DNA of 64,000 bases from Cheilinus undulatus (Eukaryota > Chordata > Actinopteri > Labriformes > Labridae). Of the stretch, positions 34,201-44,530 are shown one piece after another. The stretch spans positions 23,148,212-23,212,211 of the forward strand of contig NC_054876.1 of assembly GCF_018320785.1 (NCBI RefSeq), written 5' to 3'. Positions within the stretch are counted from its first letter, which is position 1, and the number at the start of each line of letters is the position of its first letter. The translations under genes and the position numbers were made by a program. The notes under the pieces were generated by a model. The model did not search any database. It saw nothing but the letters and a program-made list of their open reading frames with translations, and was not told where the DNA came from.

Positions 34201-35096
34201 TTCTAACTTGTATAAATTCAGTATTTCAGTAGTTCTCTAACAAATTAATCTTAGATTTAAATCCTGCTTTATCATTTGTGCCCTCCTCAACTAGGGTTTT
34301 GAATAATGTTTCATAAGGATGTAGCTGGATTGTGCAATAATGTCACGGTGCTCTCTTTTTAACTATTTATATGAGAGTCTTGTGCAATATGAGTATGTGC
34401 AATATGTGTGGATTATGCAATTGTATCTGTCCTCCAGGATTTCAAACTCAAAACCTTTATTTGCCACTCACCCCTTTTGATGTCCAGATGAATCAAGGCA
34501 TCAGAGCACATGTTGGTGTGATTTACATTAAAAATCCTTAAAGACATAAGTTTTGACTTAACTAGTAGATGTTGCACTTTAGCATCGGTCTTTCAGATCA
34601 AAACACCGTGCTTTCTTTCCTCCCCCACCCCTTCCTCAGTGTTCTAAGCAGGTGCAGCAATGTGTGACTGATCTCCATTCAGAGTTGATTCAGTTCTTAT
34701 CTCTTTGAAGTATTCTAGATCTAAGAAACTCTTTTTCTTCAGTTTGGAAAGGACATGGGTTCTCCTTGAATGTTCTCTTGTGACAAACTTGGCAGTTGTG
34801 CCTTTGCATACAGCATCCCTCAGTGGCCGTCAGTCTTCTCCCACATGGAAGCAGAGCGAGCGGCTTGAAAGAGAATGCAGGGCTGATAACAACAAACCTA
34901 GAAAAAGGGTGTGACTGCACTTGTTTCAAAGAAAGTAATTTCTCAGTGATATATTTAGTTAGAATACATTTAATGTATGTCACATTCATGTTTAAGATGT
35001 TACATATCTACCTTTAAAACTGATTTTCAATCCTGATAATTTTCACTTTTATTTCCTCAGAGTCTGAAGGATACAGAGACCCCTCGCTCCAGTTAA
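19230..35096 (+). CDS. tpst1: Protein-tyrosine sulfotransferase (TPST1 type)
   Basis: Coding exons 19230-19637, 24515-24673, 24843-25096, 31409-31610 and 35061-35096 join in phase to 352 residues plus TAA. The enzyme moves sulfate from PAPS to tyrosines of secreted and membrane proteins in the trans-Golgi lumen. It is a type II protein: the signal anchor is residues ~7-25 ([19 protein letters not shown]). The 5'-phosphosulfate loop PRSGTTLMR is at ~70-78. The RCGEETR block (E91/E92) holds the family catalytic base. [50 protein letters not shown] and the 3'-phosphate/dimer region [10 protein letters not shown] follow. N48-Q-S is a possible N-glycan site. Compared with human TPST1 (370 residues) the stem is shorter and the tail differs ([11 protein letters not shown] in a tiny last exon). 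Position next to crcp, as in human, argues for tpst1 over tpst2; a teleost tpst1-like paralogue is the main alternative. The poly(A) signal is at 35632-35637. Confidence 0.95.
21030..21315. repeat. Three-copy interspersed repeat, copy 1
   Basis: The start 'gggattcataatattatc' and the later 'accaacagacatacct', 'aactttaaagtatg' and 'ttttaaggactta' match in order the copies at 47705-48090 and 54472-54760. The start resembles hAT-like elements that begin with a 'ggatgcacaatattatcgg' type motif. No coding content. Confidence 0.5.
21326..21827. repeat. MITE with TTAA ends
   Basis: About 500 bp with terminal inverted repeats 'ttaaaggggacata' (left) and 'tatgtccccttaa' (right). TTAA at each boundary is the target typical of piggyBac- and Kolobok-type elements. 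The interior is noncoding, with 'gagaggggcggagtcagac' typical of a common teleost element. It lies in the first coding intron of tpst1. Confidence 0.65.
22050..22942 (+). mobile_element. 5'-truncated L2-like LINE
   Basis: The 3' end of a non-LTR reverse transcriptase ORF in several broken frames: [20 protein letters not shown] and [10 protein letters not shown] near 22120-22250, then [17 protein letters not shown] and [19 protein letters not shown] near 22455-22650. These blocks are the C-terminal part of fish L2-clade ORF2. The 3' UTR has 'gaaaagagaccttggtctca' and ends at an A-rich tail (22929-22940), as expected for target-primed insertion. Several stops and shifts are present, so it is a dead copy. 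The clade is judged by eye. Confidence 0.75.
23056..24207 (-). mobile_element. Tc1-like element, degraded, with an internal tandem duplication
   Basis: The ends are inverted: left 'ctgtgtaaaatgtaaataaa' with 'cagaatgcaatgatttgcaa' inside, right 'ttgcttatcc...' complement with 'catagcattctgttttta' and 'cattacacactacgcttta'. TA lies at both outer borders (23054-23055, 24208-24209). The minus strand carries transposase remnants: [28 protein letters not shown] and HAFF blocks in broken frames. About 95 bp of the C-terminal coding part is present twice in tandem (around 23285-23377 and 23380-23470; shared 'gaggggaccagttgctggaa'). It lies in tpst1 intron 1 of the coding part. Confidence 0.75.
25850..26275. 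repeat. Probable nonautonomous DNA element
   Basis: The sequence 'cctactgcatactcctgcc', 'agtatgcagtatgactacca' and 'gtacgtcatatcctgg' has the look of a short element common in percomorph fishes, with an imperfect palindrome around 'gcatactcc/agtatgc'. It is followed by a G+C-richer block to about 26270. The ends are not sharply defined. Confidence 0.35.
26651..28573 (-). mobile_element. Unclassified 1.9-kb element bounded by inverted repeats
   Basis: The left end 'gatgccttcctaaaataatg' is matched in reverse by the right end 'attttaggaaggcatc' (about 23 bp with one mismatch). Near both ends the word 'gacttaggcc' or a close variant recurs (about 26674 in reverse, 26835, 26867, 26887, 26920, 28419), as transposase binding sites often do. 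On the minus strand, 27100-27010 reads as the end of an acidic protein: [18 protein letters not shown], then [15 protein letters not shown] and a stop. I do not recognise the protein or the family. It lies in tpst1 intron 3. The bounds come only from the inverted repeats; no clear target duplication is seen. Confidence 0.45.
29741..31238 (+). mobile_element. Tc1-like IR/DR element with a deletion in the transposase
   Basis: The element is 1498 bp, flanked by TA on both sides (29739-29740, 31239-31240). The tips are 'cagtgccgtgaaaaagtatt' and its reverse; inverted repeats run about 210 bp with the tip motif repeated at the inner ends ('gtgtgaaaaagtaatttccc'; 'ggcaattagtttttccaaat'). The plus strand encodes Tc1 transposase pieces: [36 protein letters not shown] (first Asp) and [20 protein letters not shown]. 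After [10 protein letters not shown] the reading jumps to [11 protein letters not shown], so the block with the second catalytic Asp is missing. Several frame breaks. It lies in tpst1 intron 3. Confidence 0.88.
32190..32841 (-). mobile_element. Internally deleted Tc1/mariner copy
   Basis: Near-identical in places to the element at 11739-13294 ('aaaacctcaaaatgcactg', 'gtaaagaactgaaaatg', 'catagatctttagcttga'). From the last motif it jumps straight to the transposase start region ('atgttttcat', 'ggcatgacactatttgac'), so roughly the central half of the transposase is lost. The right tip 'cataataatttggaacatg' lies at 32818-32841 beside 'atgta'. The subterminal right sequence differs from the 11.7-kb copy, indicating a sister subfamily. 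The left outer tip is not seen. Confidence 0.7.
33282..33636. repeat. hAT-like short insert (MER5-like look)
   Basis: It starts 'caggggttcctaaatttttc' and ends 'cgaccccactttgggact', with 'tttgacccccaaaataa' inside: the characteristic terminal wording of short hAT elements. The flanks 'atctagac' and 'atttagac' fit an 8-bp target duplication with one or two changes. It contains a long T-run (33544-33568). Confidence 0.65.
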
Positions 35097-35655
35097 GTCA
35101 AGAGAACAAACTCTAAAGTCAGATTTGCAAATGGGTGCACCTTATGAACATTGACGTCCAGATCAGCAGTAATTTCACCTCACAGGAATGTTTTTAAATT
35201 ATTCCATGTGTATTTTTGAATTGTTGTTAAGACTTGTGCTGGACTGAGTAACGTGGGCTAACCAGGTGTTTTTTTTTTTTTGTTTGTTTGTTTGTTTAAA
35301 TCTCAGATTTTAAATTACTCAAGGACTTTCAGACTTCATGGTGAAATAACAGTATTGAACCTCATTTTGACGTGTCTGTTCACATCATACCTGAAAGTAT
35401 TTCAACATATTTGTACATTGTTATGATTCACCACAAATGTGAATGTGTCGTAAGACAAATCTGTCACTTGCTGAGAGCTCAGTCGGTGTTCATGAAAAGA
35501 ATGATTGTATATTTTTGGAGACGTATGTTTATTTTCTTAATAAATTATTTTGCTGTTGATCATTCATTCAGGAATCTAAAGCTGTTTCTTCTAAACCGTG
35601 GATTTTTAATTGTTGTACAATGTTGAACATGAATAAAAGAGTCTACATGTCACAT
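35097..35655 (+). other. tpst1: tpst1 3' UTR
   Basis: AT-rich sequence after the TAA with a T/TTTG run near 35270-35298 and a canonical AATAAA at 35632-35637, followed by a T/G-rich downstream stretch. The likely cleavage site is 35650-35660. A second AATAAA at 35867-35872 could serve a longer form. Confidence 0.6.
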
Positions 35656-35858
35656 TCTGACTTTGTTTTTGAGCAGTTATGCAATTGACATATCCACCAC
35701 AATGCTGAGTACATGTATAAATGCCAGTAGAGCCCCAGCGCCCTCTAGTGATGCAAAGATAATACAAAATAATCTTGCCCACTATATAAGCCCCTGTTTT
35801 TTCTGAGTAGAAAAAAGTTTCAATACATGTTGACAGACTTGACTTTTCCTAATTTATA

Positions 35859-35872
35859 TTTATTTCAATAAA
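35859..35872. terminator. Bidirectional poly(A) signal between converging genes
   Basis: The 14-base word 'tttatttcaataaa' holds AATAAA on the plus strand (35867-35872) and on the minus strand (35864-35859). The minus-strand copy lies 334 bases after the opsin stop codon and is the best poly(A) signal for that gene. The plus-strand copy is a possible distal signal for tpst1. Confidence 0.45.
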
Positions 35873-36197
35873 CAAAAAGAAAAAAATCTGAGAGAGAAAG
35901 AGCTATAGAAACATTACTGTTTAAAATAAACCACGAACACAAGCCCATTTGACAAAAGCACAAACTGAGCTATGGCTTACTCAGCGTTTCACTATAAACT
36001 GGGGTAACAATGAAAACGCCACAAGGGGAAAACCATCTTCCAGTCAATACATATGTTAATGGCCCACCCAGGCTTTAAGCCTAATTACCTGTTAGAATTA
36101 TCAATACAAAACAATGTGTCAAAATATTTCTTGTAAATTGAGAAAATTAGGGGAATATGGTCTTTATATATATTTAAGAGTGCATTTAACTGTATTA

Positions 36198-39100
36198 TCA
36201 CAAAGTGAGTCTCTGCCTGGGCTCCTGTACCTGCTGGTCCCTGGATCTAAGCATAACAGGTACAGAGTTAAGTTCTTCTGACATCGGATGAGGACTGTAA
36301 GGCAACGCCCCTGTGCTGCAGGGCAGGGTGTAGTGAACCGGAGAGGGCAGAGCTTCAGAGCCACACCTGATCATGTACAGGAAACACCTGGAGAACTAGA
36401 TAAAGCAGAAAATAACAAACATGATTACCCTTTGGCATCAGAGCTGTCCCATACAGCTTATCCTAGACAAATCAACAGCTCAGTCTAAAGCAGGGATAAA
36501 AAGCAAAGACGAAAGGTTTGATAACCAGACAGCACAAGCAGGAAAACTGCTCAAACAGCTGGCTTATTACAGCTTTGCATGTGGAAGTGAGAGCTGATTA
36601 TCTACATCATACCTCAAGTCATGTCACTTGAGTCAGGTCAACAGGCTTGTCTCTTCTTGGGGCTACAGCAGGCTAGTGTAACTCAATTTTGAGATGCATT
36701 GTAGGGGAAAATACAGAGATTTACTAGGAAGATGAGTGTGTGGCATTAAAACAATGTTATCCCTCAGTCAGAAAAGAGAGACTATGCATTTTTTATTTAA
36801 CAGTCATGACCATCAGCATTAAATTATACATAAATCCTTCAATTTCAAATACACCTTATTAATGTTACCTGGTTGTTAAGCAGAACATAAATAAATGGGT
36901 TGAGAACGGTGCTGGTCTTTGCCAAGAGGGAGGGGATCAAACGTGCACCAGGCGACACCAAGCCAGGACGCCCAAAAGATGACAGCATCGCCATAACCCC
37001 ATATGGCATCCAGCACAAAAGGTATCCAGTCACCATGGAGACTACCATCAGAAGCACACGGCCTTCTCTCTGCTCAGCAGACGACCTGTTGACTCTGGTG
37101 GCCTGTTAAAAGCACATTGTTAAAAAGGCCTTTGCTGCTCTGAGAGTGCATAGACTCAATAGCTATGACTGTTGGGTAGAGGGTGTGACTCTTTATTAAG
37201 GCTGTCCTCACACTACAACCTTAAGCTTTGATTTGATGCTATAAATAAATCAAACAATATCGATGCCCCGTTTGACGCTTATTATCAGCACTTGAACATA
37301 GGTCATATTTTCAGTTTAAAAAATGCATGCAACCTACTGCATACTTTTTAATTTCTCATACATGTTGGCAACATTTAGACAATGAGCAAGAGGTTCCTTG
37401 CAATTTTTGATGAATTTATTCCTCTCCCATACACGTTCCTAATGAAAATTTGTCATTTAGGATTTGCTACTTTTGGAAACTCTTAGTCACTAAAATAATG
37501 GAGGCTGGATTGTTTTCAAACATATGGTGCTGAATACTTCAATATTACTCCTGAATCCTGCCTAGCAACACAGGACAATACCAGTGCAGAAAGTTGTAAA
37601 GTTATTACAGAAGATGACTTTAAACCATCTGAAAAGTTGGGTAGTTCAAAAAAATAGATGACTTAATATTTAAAACCAGTTCATGAGACTGTGGCTTCAT
37701 CATTGATCTCATTTTGAATGGCATCTGCTTAGCTCCACCTGCAGGAACAAGTGCAAATGACAATCATGTGTATTGTCTTCTGGGCCAGAATTTATGAGGA
37801 ATGTAAGCTAGATGATAGCTCTGTACACCATCTCTGTGTCATAGTGAGACAGAAGTTATCTCTGTCCTAACACCTGCCTGCACTAATATTTCACTGATTC
37901 TTTGGAATTTGGAAAAACATGTCCCACTAAGAAAAGTGCTAATTCTGTTGGAAATTAAAAACATTGTCATAAATAAAACAAATCAAGGTTATAACCAGGT
38001 GATCCTTTGCACATATGTAAGGTTCTTTTGTAGGTTTATTTTTATTTTTTATTAATTTAATGATTATATGCTGGCCCATTGCCTACAAAATCAGTTGTCC
38101 TTGGATAGGAGATAATCATTTCAACTTGATTAAAAAAACAAAAAGTAATAATTGAATTGAATAATACCTTTACCACATGAAAGAGTAAATTATAATATGC
38201 ATTAAAAACTAAAAACAGTGAGTTTTTAACAATATTTACTTTTATTTTGTGGTTGCTCAAAATGTGTCCCACATATTCATCACCACTGTCAGATATTTAT
38301 AAAAAGCAATAAAATCAGGCAACTACAAGGTCAACTACATTCCTGAAGACCCCATTTTCAAACCTTCAGCTCTACTGCATGCTTCAAGATCACTCAAGCT
38401 TCTCTAAGTTTGATATTTTCCCTTAAACTTGTTAATATTTTTGGACACTGCTACTGTCACAACCATAACATGTCAACACTGTCTCTTCTGTATAAAAAAA
38501 TATTTGAATAGATTATGACATAAATGTTTACTTTTCAAGAAGAGGTCTGAAGTTGGTCTATAATGATATACCTTCAGACTTTGTAATTTGACTTACTTTT
38601 TATTTTCAAAATTAAAACCTGTTTTATCCAAATTCCCAAGAATCAGTGATTAGCAAAAGAAAAAAAACTTACATAAAATGTATCAATTCTTTATTTAAAC
38701 TAGTTCTATCATTTTCATTTAATTTTATAAATCAGTCATGGTCATTATTTGGCTTTTTTGACAGTTTTTTTCTTTTTACAAAAAATCTCTTTAAGTCAAA
38801 GTGAAAACAGATTTCAACAAAGTCATGTCAATTGAAAAAAAAATGTAATGTAAAATAAGTAGTTACATAAATATTCACCACCCTCAAGTCAGTATTTAGT
38901 ACCTGCAATCTTGGCTGCAATCACAACCCTGAGTCTGTGTGGATATGTCTCAAATCTTCTCCCAAGCCATAGTTCTCTTGCAGAAATACAATTGTCCTCC
39001 AGGATTTTCAAAATTTTGCCACATTCATTTTACACTCTACCTTTACAAGCCTTCTAGGACTGGCTGCTGAGAAGCATCCCCACAGCATGGTGCTGCCAAC

Positions 39101-42100
39101 ACCAAACAAAGCGTCTTCTTTGAAGCCAAAAAGCACCAATTCGCTCTCATCAGACCAAAGGACTTTCTCCCACTTAACCATGCAGTCTCCCACATGCCTT
39201 TTGGTGAACCTGTGTCAAGATTTAATGTGAGTTTTCCTCAACAGTGGCTTTTTCTTTGCCACTCTCCCATAAAGCTTCGTGTAATAAAGAACATGTTCAA
39301 CAGTCGTTGTATGCAGAGTCTCTCCCATCTCAGCTGCTGAAGCTTGTAACTTCTTCAGAATAGTCGTAGGTATCTTGGTGGTCTCTCTCACTGGTCTCCT
39401 TGCACAGTCACTCAGTTTGTGAGGATGGCCTGATCTAGGCAGATTTACACATGTGCTATATTCCTTCCATTTCTTGATGATGGATTTAACTGAAATCTGG
39501 GGATGTTCAGTGTCTTGGGATTTTTCTGTAACCTTCCCTGACTTATACTTTTTAATAACCTTTTTCTCTGATTTGCTTGGAGTGTTCTTTTGTCCTTATG
39601 GTGTAATTATAGCCAGGAATACTGACTAACTATTATACATGAGACTATTAGCACTAATTGGCTAGACCTCTGTTGAATTAGGTCAGTCATTTTAAAGGGG
39701 GTAAATATTTATGCACTTATTTTACACTAGATATTTTTTCATTTAATTTACATTTCTTGTGACAATAAAGGATTGATGAAACCAATAAAGGGGTAAAACA
39801 TCCAAAGGGCGGAATATTTCTAATGGCAGGTATATAGAGGGCGTTTAGTTGTTTTTCACTGTATTTAATAGAAAACCTCGCTACTGTTGTTCACTAAATG
39901 TGATTTGAGTATCTTTGACACACATTTAAGCACGGCAAATCAGCAAATTCCTGCATCACAGTAATTATTGTTTAAATAAAGAGTAAACAAAAAGCCCTTT
40001 ATTTCAACAGTTCCTGATTACTGAAAATACCCTACTCTGAGGCACACCGAGAGGACTGACTGCACACTCCAGCATTTCCATGACTTTTCTTACACACACT
40101 TAAAAAGACTGATTACACAAACAAATGGAAATCAAAAGAGGGCAGAGTCATTCACGTCACACTCACTTGTCTTGTCACCGCCCTGGCTGCCAACAGGATC
40201 CTCCCATAGCAAAAGAGCATCAGCAGTAGTGGCAGGAGCAGACAGAAGATGAACAAACAGCTGATGTAGGAGCGAGCTGAGGCTGAATGTTGCTGCCACT
40301 GGACGGAGCAGGTGGTGTCGGGAACCTCTGGCCCATAGCTGCTCAATCACACACAACACACACTTTGAGAGCATAATATTAATCAGTGGCATGATATGTA
40401 TAATACTCTTGACATCTCTTGTTTGACATCTATTATACATAACTAGTAAACCTTAAAATTAAAGAGTATAACTTATATTTGAATGAACAATATTTAAAGG
40501 AAACATTTGCATTATTTGGATTTTTATTTTTGTTTGTGTATCATATTTTGAGATGAAAATCTTATTATTTTCTTCATCCACACACTTCAAACTTCAATAA
40601 GTGAATAAAGCATCACATAAATACTCCCAGCTTTATTACAAGCACACTTCATGAGTATATGAGTAAATGGTCTAGTAAGAGAAGTGACTAGTTAGTATCA
40701 AAGCAGTACAGACCTGCTCCAGCCCAGCAGTGGAGGCACAGTCCAGACCAATGAGTAAAGCCACGAGGCAACGACAGCCAGCCTGGCCCTGCGGTACTGA
40801 GAGGAGTCAGAGAGGATGCTGCTGCAGAGCAACACAAAGTAGCGCTCCAAGGACAGCAGAGAAAGAGACACTAAAGATACAATACCTGACAGAGAGAGAA
40901 ATAAGCATCAACAGATCAAACTCAGGTATTTATCTCTGCATTTAGGTTTTACTATATAAAGTGCATCCAGAAAGTATTGACACCCCTTTTACCCTTTTTT
41001 CAATTGTGTTATGTTGCAGCCTGATGCTACAGTTGAAAAAAGAATCATCTTTATTCCTTAAGATCCTGTGTGGAGATGGGACACAGTTCCACAACGACAA
41101 AATCACTGCAGCCCTCGACCGATTTGGGATTATGGCAGAGTGGTTAGATGGAAGCCTAAGGTTGGAGCTCAGTCAGTGACCACTGGGTTCTTGGACACCT
41201 CTCTTCTACCCTGTTTGCTCAGTTTGCCTTGGCTGTTTTTGGCTGTGCCAAACTTTGTCCATTTGAGAATTGTGGAGGCCACAGTGCTCTTCAGCGTGGC
41301 GGAATTTTTTGGTAGCCTTCCCCAGATCTGAGTCCTGTCTCTGAGCTTGGCAGTTCCTTTGACCTCATGTCTTGGTTTTTGCCCTGATATGCATTATTAG
41401 CTGTGAGGCCTTCTACAGAGAGGTGTGCCTTTCCAAATCATGTCCAATCAATGTAATTTACCACAGGTGGACTCCAATCAAGGTGTAGAAACATCTCAGC
41501 AACGACAGAGAGAAATGGGAGGAATTACCTGAGATAAATTTGAAGTCCTCTTGTAAACGGTCTAAATACTTTGTCAGTTATATAATGTAGTTTATTTTTA
41601 ATAAATTTACCAAAAAAATTTAAAAAAAGTCACTTTTTATTATGGAGTACTGAGTGTAGATGAATGAGAAAAAAAATGTTTTTTTCTCGATTGCATCATC
41701 AGGCTGCAACACAGAACTGGAAAAAGGGAGGGGGTCTGAAAACTTACTGAAAGCTCCTTAATTGCAGTTGGTACCATTCAATGCAAATAGAAGAAAGGTA
41801 AGGCTCCTTTCACTGTCACAAAATGCAGTAGGCCTATATTTGAACTCAAATGACATTTTACAAAGGAACCATATAGCTCATCATTTTCCACTCACCAAAT
41901 AGCGCGTTTGAGAAACCGTACCACCGGCACCCGTACGACCCGGTCAGCCACCTGCCGCGCACGCTGGCCGCGAAGCTGAGAGGAGTCCCAAAGATGCAAA
42001 CTAGCATGTCGCTGGCGCTGATGTTGATGAGTAGCAGGCTCGCGGGGGTCTGCAGCCGCGGGAAGCGTGAGAATACCAGGAGAACCAGGAAGTTACCGAG

Positions 42101-42235
42101 GAAGCCCAGGACCAGGATGAAACCGAGAAGAACTGCCGCCACGGTGTGACCCGCCCAGCTGAGCACTCCAGCGGTGGCAGGGTCCGAGCTGTGCCCTGAG
42201 GTGATATTGTTACTCTGCTGCAGAGGGGTCATCAT
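36198..42235 (-). CDS. tmtops: TMT (teleost multiple tissue) opsin
   Basis: Five coding exons on the minus strand: 42235-41896, 40885-40714, 40338-40167, 37102-36869 and 36395-36198. They join in phase to 371 residues plus TGA. It is a seven-helix photopigment of the encephalopsin/TMT group, used in non-visual light sensing in brain and many tissues. Key residues: N10-I-T glycan site; C103 and C181 for the disulfide; ERY at 127-129 ending helix 3; E175 in SYGPE, the ancestral counterion position; LLCWMPYG in helix 6; K290 in LLAKTST, the retinal-binding lysine; NPFIY at 296-300; and NNQFSRCFLYMIRC after helix 7. A reading upstream of 42235 lacks an ATG, and an acceptor-like 'ctctaccag' ends at 42242, so a noncoding exon probably precedes. 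Which teleost TMT paralogue this is needs a tree. Convergent with tpst1. Confidence 0.92.
37110..38690. other. Opsin intron 3, unassigned part
   Basis: AT-rich intron sequence between coding exons 4 and 3 of the opsin. I see no exon, RNA gene or recognisable repeat before the Tc1-like element that starts near 38700. Confidence 0.4.
38700..39830 (-). mobile_element. Degraded Tc1-like element in opsin intron 3
   Basis: Inverted inner ends: 'cataaatattcaccaccc' near 38866 and 'ggggtaaatatttatgcac' near 39698, with 'aatgtaatgtaaaataag' and 'cttattttacact' outside them. The minus strand has transposase remnants, the clearest being VKWEKVLWSDESELVLFG (first Asp) followed by STMLWGCFSAASPRRLV; the part with the second and third catalytic residues is lost. 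Upstream coding parts ('gaacactccaagcaa', 'atcaagaaatggaaggaat') match the element at 44530-45990, so they are one family. The outer ends are not sharp. Confidence 0.65.
40959..41758. mobile_element. Rearranged nonautonomous Tc1-like element in opsin intron 1
   Basis: The left end 'aagtgcatccagaaagtatt' after TA and the right end ending 'gggggtctgaaaacttactg' before TA match, in reverse, the ends of a common fish Tc1 family. Transposase-derived parts are legible but not in one orientation: 41060-41160 ('ctgtgtggagatgggacac') reads in the plus direction, while 41165-41480 ('gtcagtgaccactgggttct') reads in the minus direction. There is thus an internal inversion as well as deletions. No usable reading frame. 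Confidence 0.6.
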
Positions 42236-42259
42236 TGCATCCTGGTAGAGAGGACACAA

Positions 42260-44150
42260 AATAAGATTACGGTTAAAAAGAAATTACGGTAATCTGAAAG
42301 CAACCGTGACAAGGAAAACAAAGTTTTTTTTTTCTCCGTGTAGACAAACACGATCACTGAACGTTAAAGTATTTGAGAGTTGTTGTTGGGAAGTCAGAGT
42401 AATGTCCATCACTTTTTTGTGAGTTCCTATTACACCAACACTGGCCAAACTTTTTTTTTAAATTCTTTTCAATATGAAAATTAACAGTTTTGTACGGAGG
42501 AACAAAAACATAAATAGGAAGACCCACTAAGACAGAAAAACACTGAATCAAAGACACAGCCCGTGATAACAGAAAGAAGTCTGGCCTGAGAGCAGTCTGA
42601 TCATTTTAGCCAGGCTTATATCACTCAGCTAATGTTACTTGTTAATACCAGCCTATTCACATGAATGAAATACTGTAAAAACAACTTCAGGAGAAATTCT
42701 GGTGGGACAGATTTAAAGGAAAACAACAGATTTGATAACCCATATCAGCATCAATGGTAGGATCATTCAAGCACTTTAAAGATAACATTATGTTAGCTAT
42801 CTTAATGTAATATAATAAAGTTATTTGTCCCAAACTAAAACAATGTTGGCTAAATAAATCAACAGCAGATAAATTAGTTTTAAGCTTACTATGATACAAT
42901 GCATCCAATGGAACATTTATGTTCAGTATTTGACATGGATCCTTTTAAAGTAAAATTAAATTCAATTAATTAATAATTTAGCCACTTTGCCATTATATTG
43001 TGTGATACTATACAATAACAACCACATGACCAGTTGACTCTCTGGTAAACAACGTCATCTGGTAGGTTGCCAAATTCCAATGTTTGCTGTGTATGGCTGT
43101 ATCCAATATGTTGTTTGTCTCAAAATATGATCACATTGTCATAGCTAGTTGTTTGTCTTTGGCTGACCTATATTTGTGGATGCTGTGACTTATTAGTAAT
43201 AAATACCATGAACTTTAAGTACTAACAACATTAAAGACAGCATGCAACATTATGTAAGCATTTAAGAATCCCGCCTCAATTGTGACAGAGCCTGAGCAGA
43301 TGGGGTAAATTATGAATATGAAATACAAGTTAAAACAGTTTTGATAACAACATTCAATAAAAAAGTGAAAATGTTCCAACCTTCAGAGACACAAGAGACA
43401 CGCCTCCATATTGATATACAGCACTGAAAGAAACAATCCAACAAAGTTTTACCACAGACAAGCATCACTCCATCAGAGATAGGCATCCTTACTCTGCTGT
43501 TATTCTACTTTCTCCCCGACCAGATTGCAGACCTAAATTACTGAGCCAACTTATCAATAATACAAGCTGGGTTGACTTGGAGCTTAAGCCAAAAACACAT
43601 TAACTGATGAAATGCTGAGGAAATTAACAGAGAAATCACAGGACCCTGCTGTTTTTTTGGTGCATTTGAGTCACAAAACCAATCCTTACATGTTTTAAAA
43701 CTAATAAAAGATCTGTTATTTAGACACTGGTTTATTGAGATGCCTATTAAGAGAAATTGACTTTCCTATATTTCTAACTGTTTGTTTAGTTGTTTGTTAA
43801 ATACCTACGAGGAGTGAATTAGATTTTGGTAACAGCTTTTAAAGATTTTTTTCTTTGCATGTTCCACTATTGGAGAAGGAATCTGATGAGTGAATAGTGC
43901 AGTCAGGAGACAGTGGGGGATGATAAGCAGACAGGGCTCCAGGTTGAAGTCAAGTCAGGTTGATCCTACAAGGATTCAGCAAGAATAGGAACCTGCTCTT
44001 CAAGCTGAAGTATCTGGCCTACCTGGATTTTTTTTTTTTTTTTTGCTGCTTTTCTTTATTGTTTTTATGTGAGGAATGATAAGTCTTTCAGCTTTAACTA
44101 TTGATTGGACAAAAAAAGTTACTTACAAAACCACTTTGGGCCTTGGAATT
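42260..44150. other. Spacer upstream of the opsin
   Basis: Expected to hold the opsin promoter and a noncoding 5' exon, but no convincing core promoter is seen. AT-rich throughout. A T15 run lies near 44030. No other gene is recognised. Confidence 0.35.
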
Positions 44151-44164
44151 TGGGGGAACATTTT

Positions 44165-44530
44165 TCTATCCTTCCATCCATCCATTATCAGTACCTCTTA
44201 TCCTGTTTAAGGTGGCTGGAGGCTGAAGATGCTGTAACCTGGACATGTCTCCGTCCTTTACAAAGCAAACATAAAGAAACAAACAACCACACACACACAT
44301 ACACAGACACACTCACAGATATGGCTGAGCTTTATTAAGAGTAACTATAAACCAGAAAAATATTTATTTCAACAGTGAGAAGATGCCAAAGTGCCTGTAT
44401 GATCCCACAAACAACCACAGAGAACATGCACACTCTTTGTAGAAATACCTTGGTCAGCCTAGACTAGTTCCAACGAGTTACCTGCACGCTGTGAGACAGC
44501 AGTGCTCAACACCACACAACCATGCCACAC
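44165..44530. repeat. Degraded copy of a common teleost repeat
   Basis: Begins 'ccttccatccatccattatc', then 'cttatcctgtttaaggtgg', 'acacacacatacacagaca', 'gagaacatgcacactcttt' and 'gtgagacagcagtgctcaac'. These are the ordered landmarks of a very abundant teleost interspersed repeat, here heavily decayed. Family name not certain. Confidence 0.55.

Noticed and set aside
34600-34910. Possible extra exon of tpst1 in intron 4
   Set aside because: The sequence is of moderate complexity with a few acceptor-like sites, but no frame continues the sulfotransferase and the known exons already join in phase.
42236-42259. N-terminal extension of the opsin to 42259
   Set aside because: It begins with TTG, and the stretch looks like a polypyrimidine tract ending in a splice acceptor; the ATG at 42235 is the likely start.
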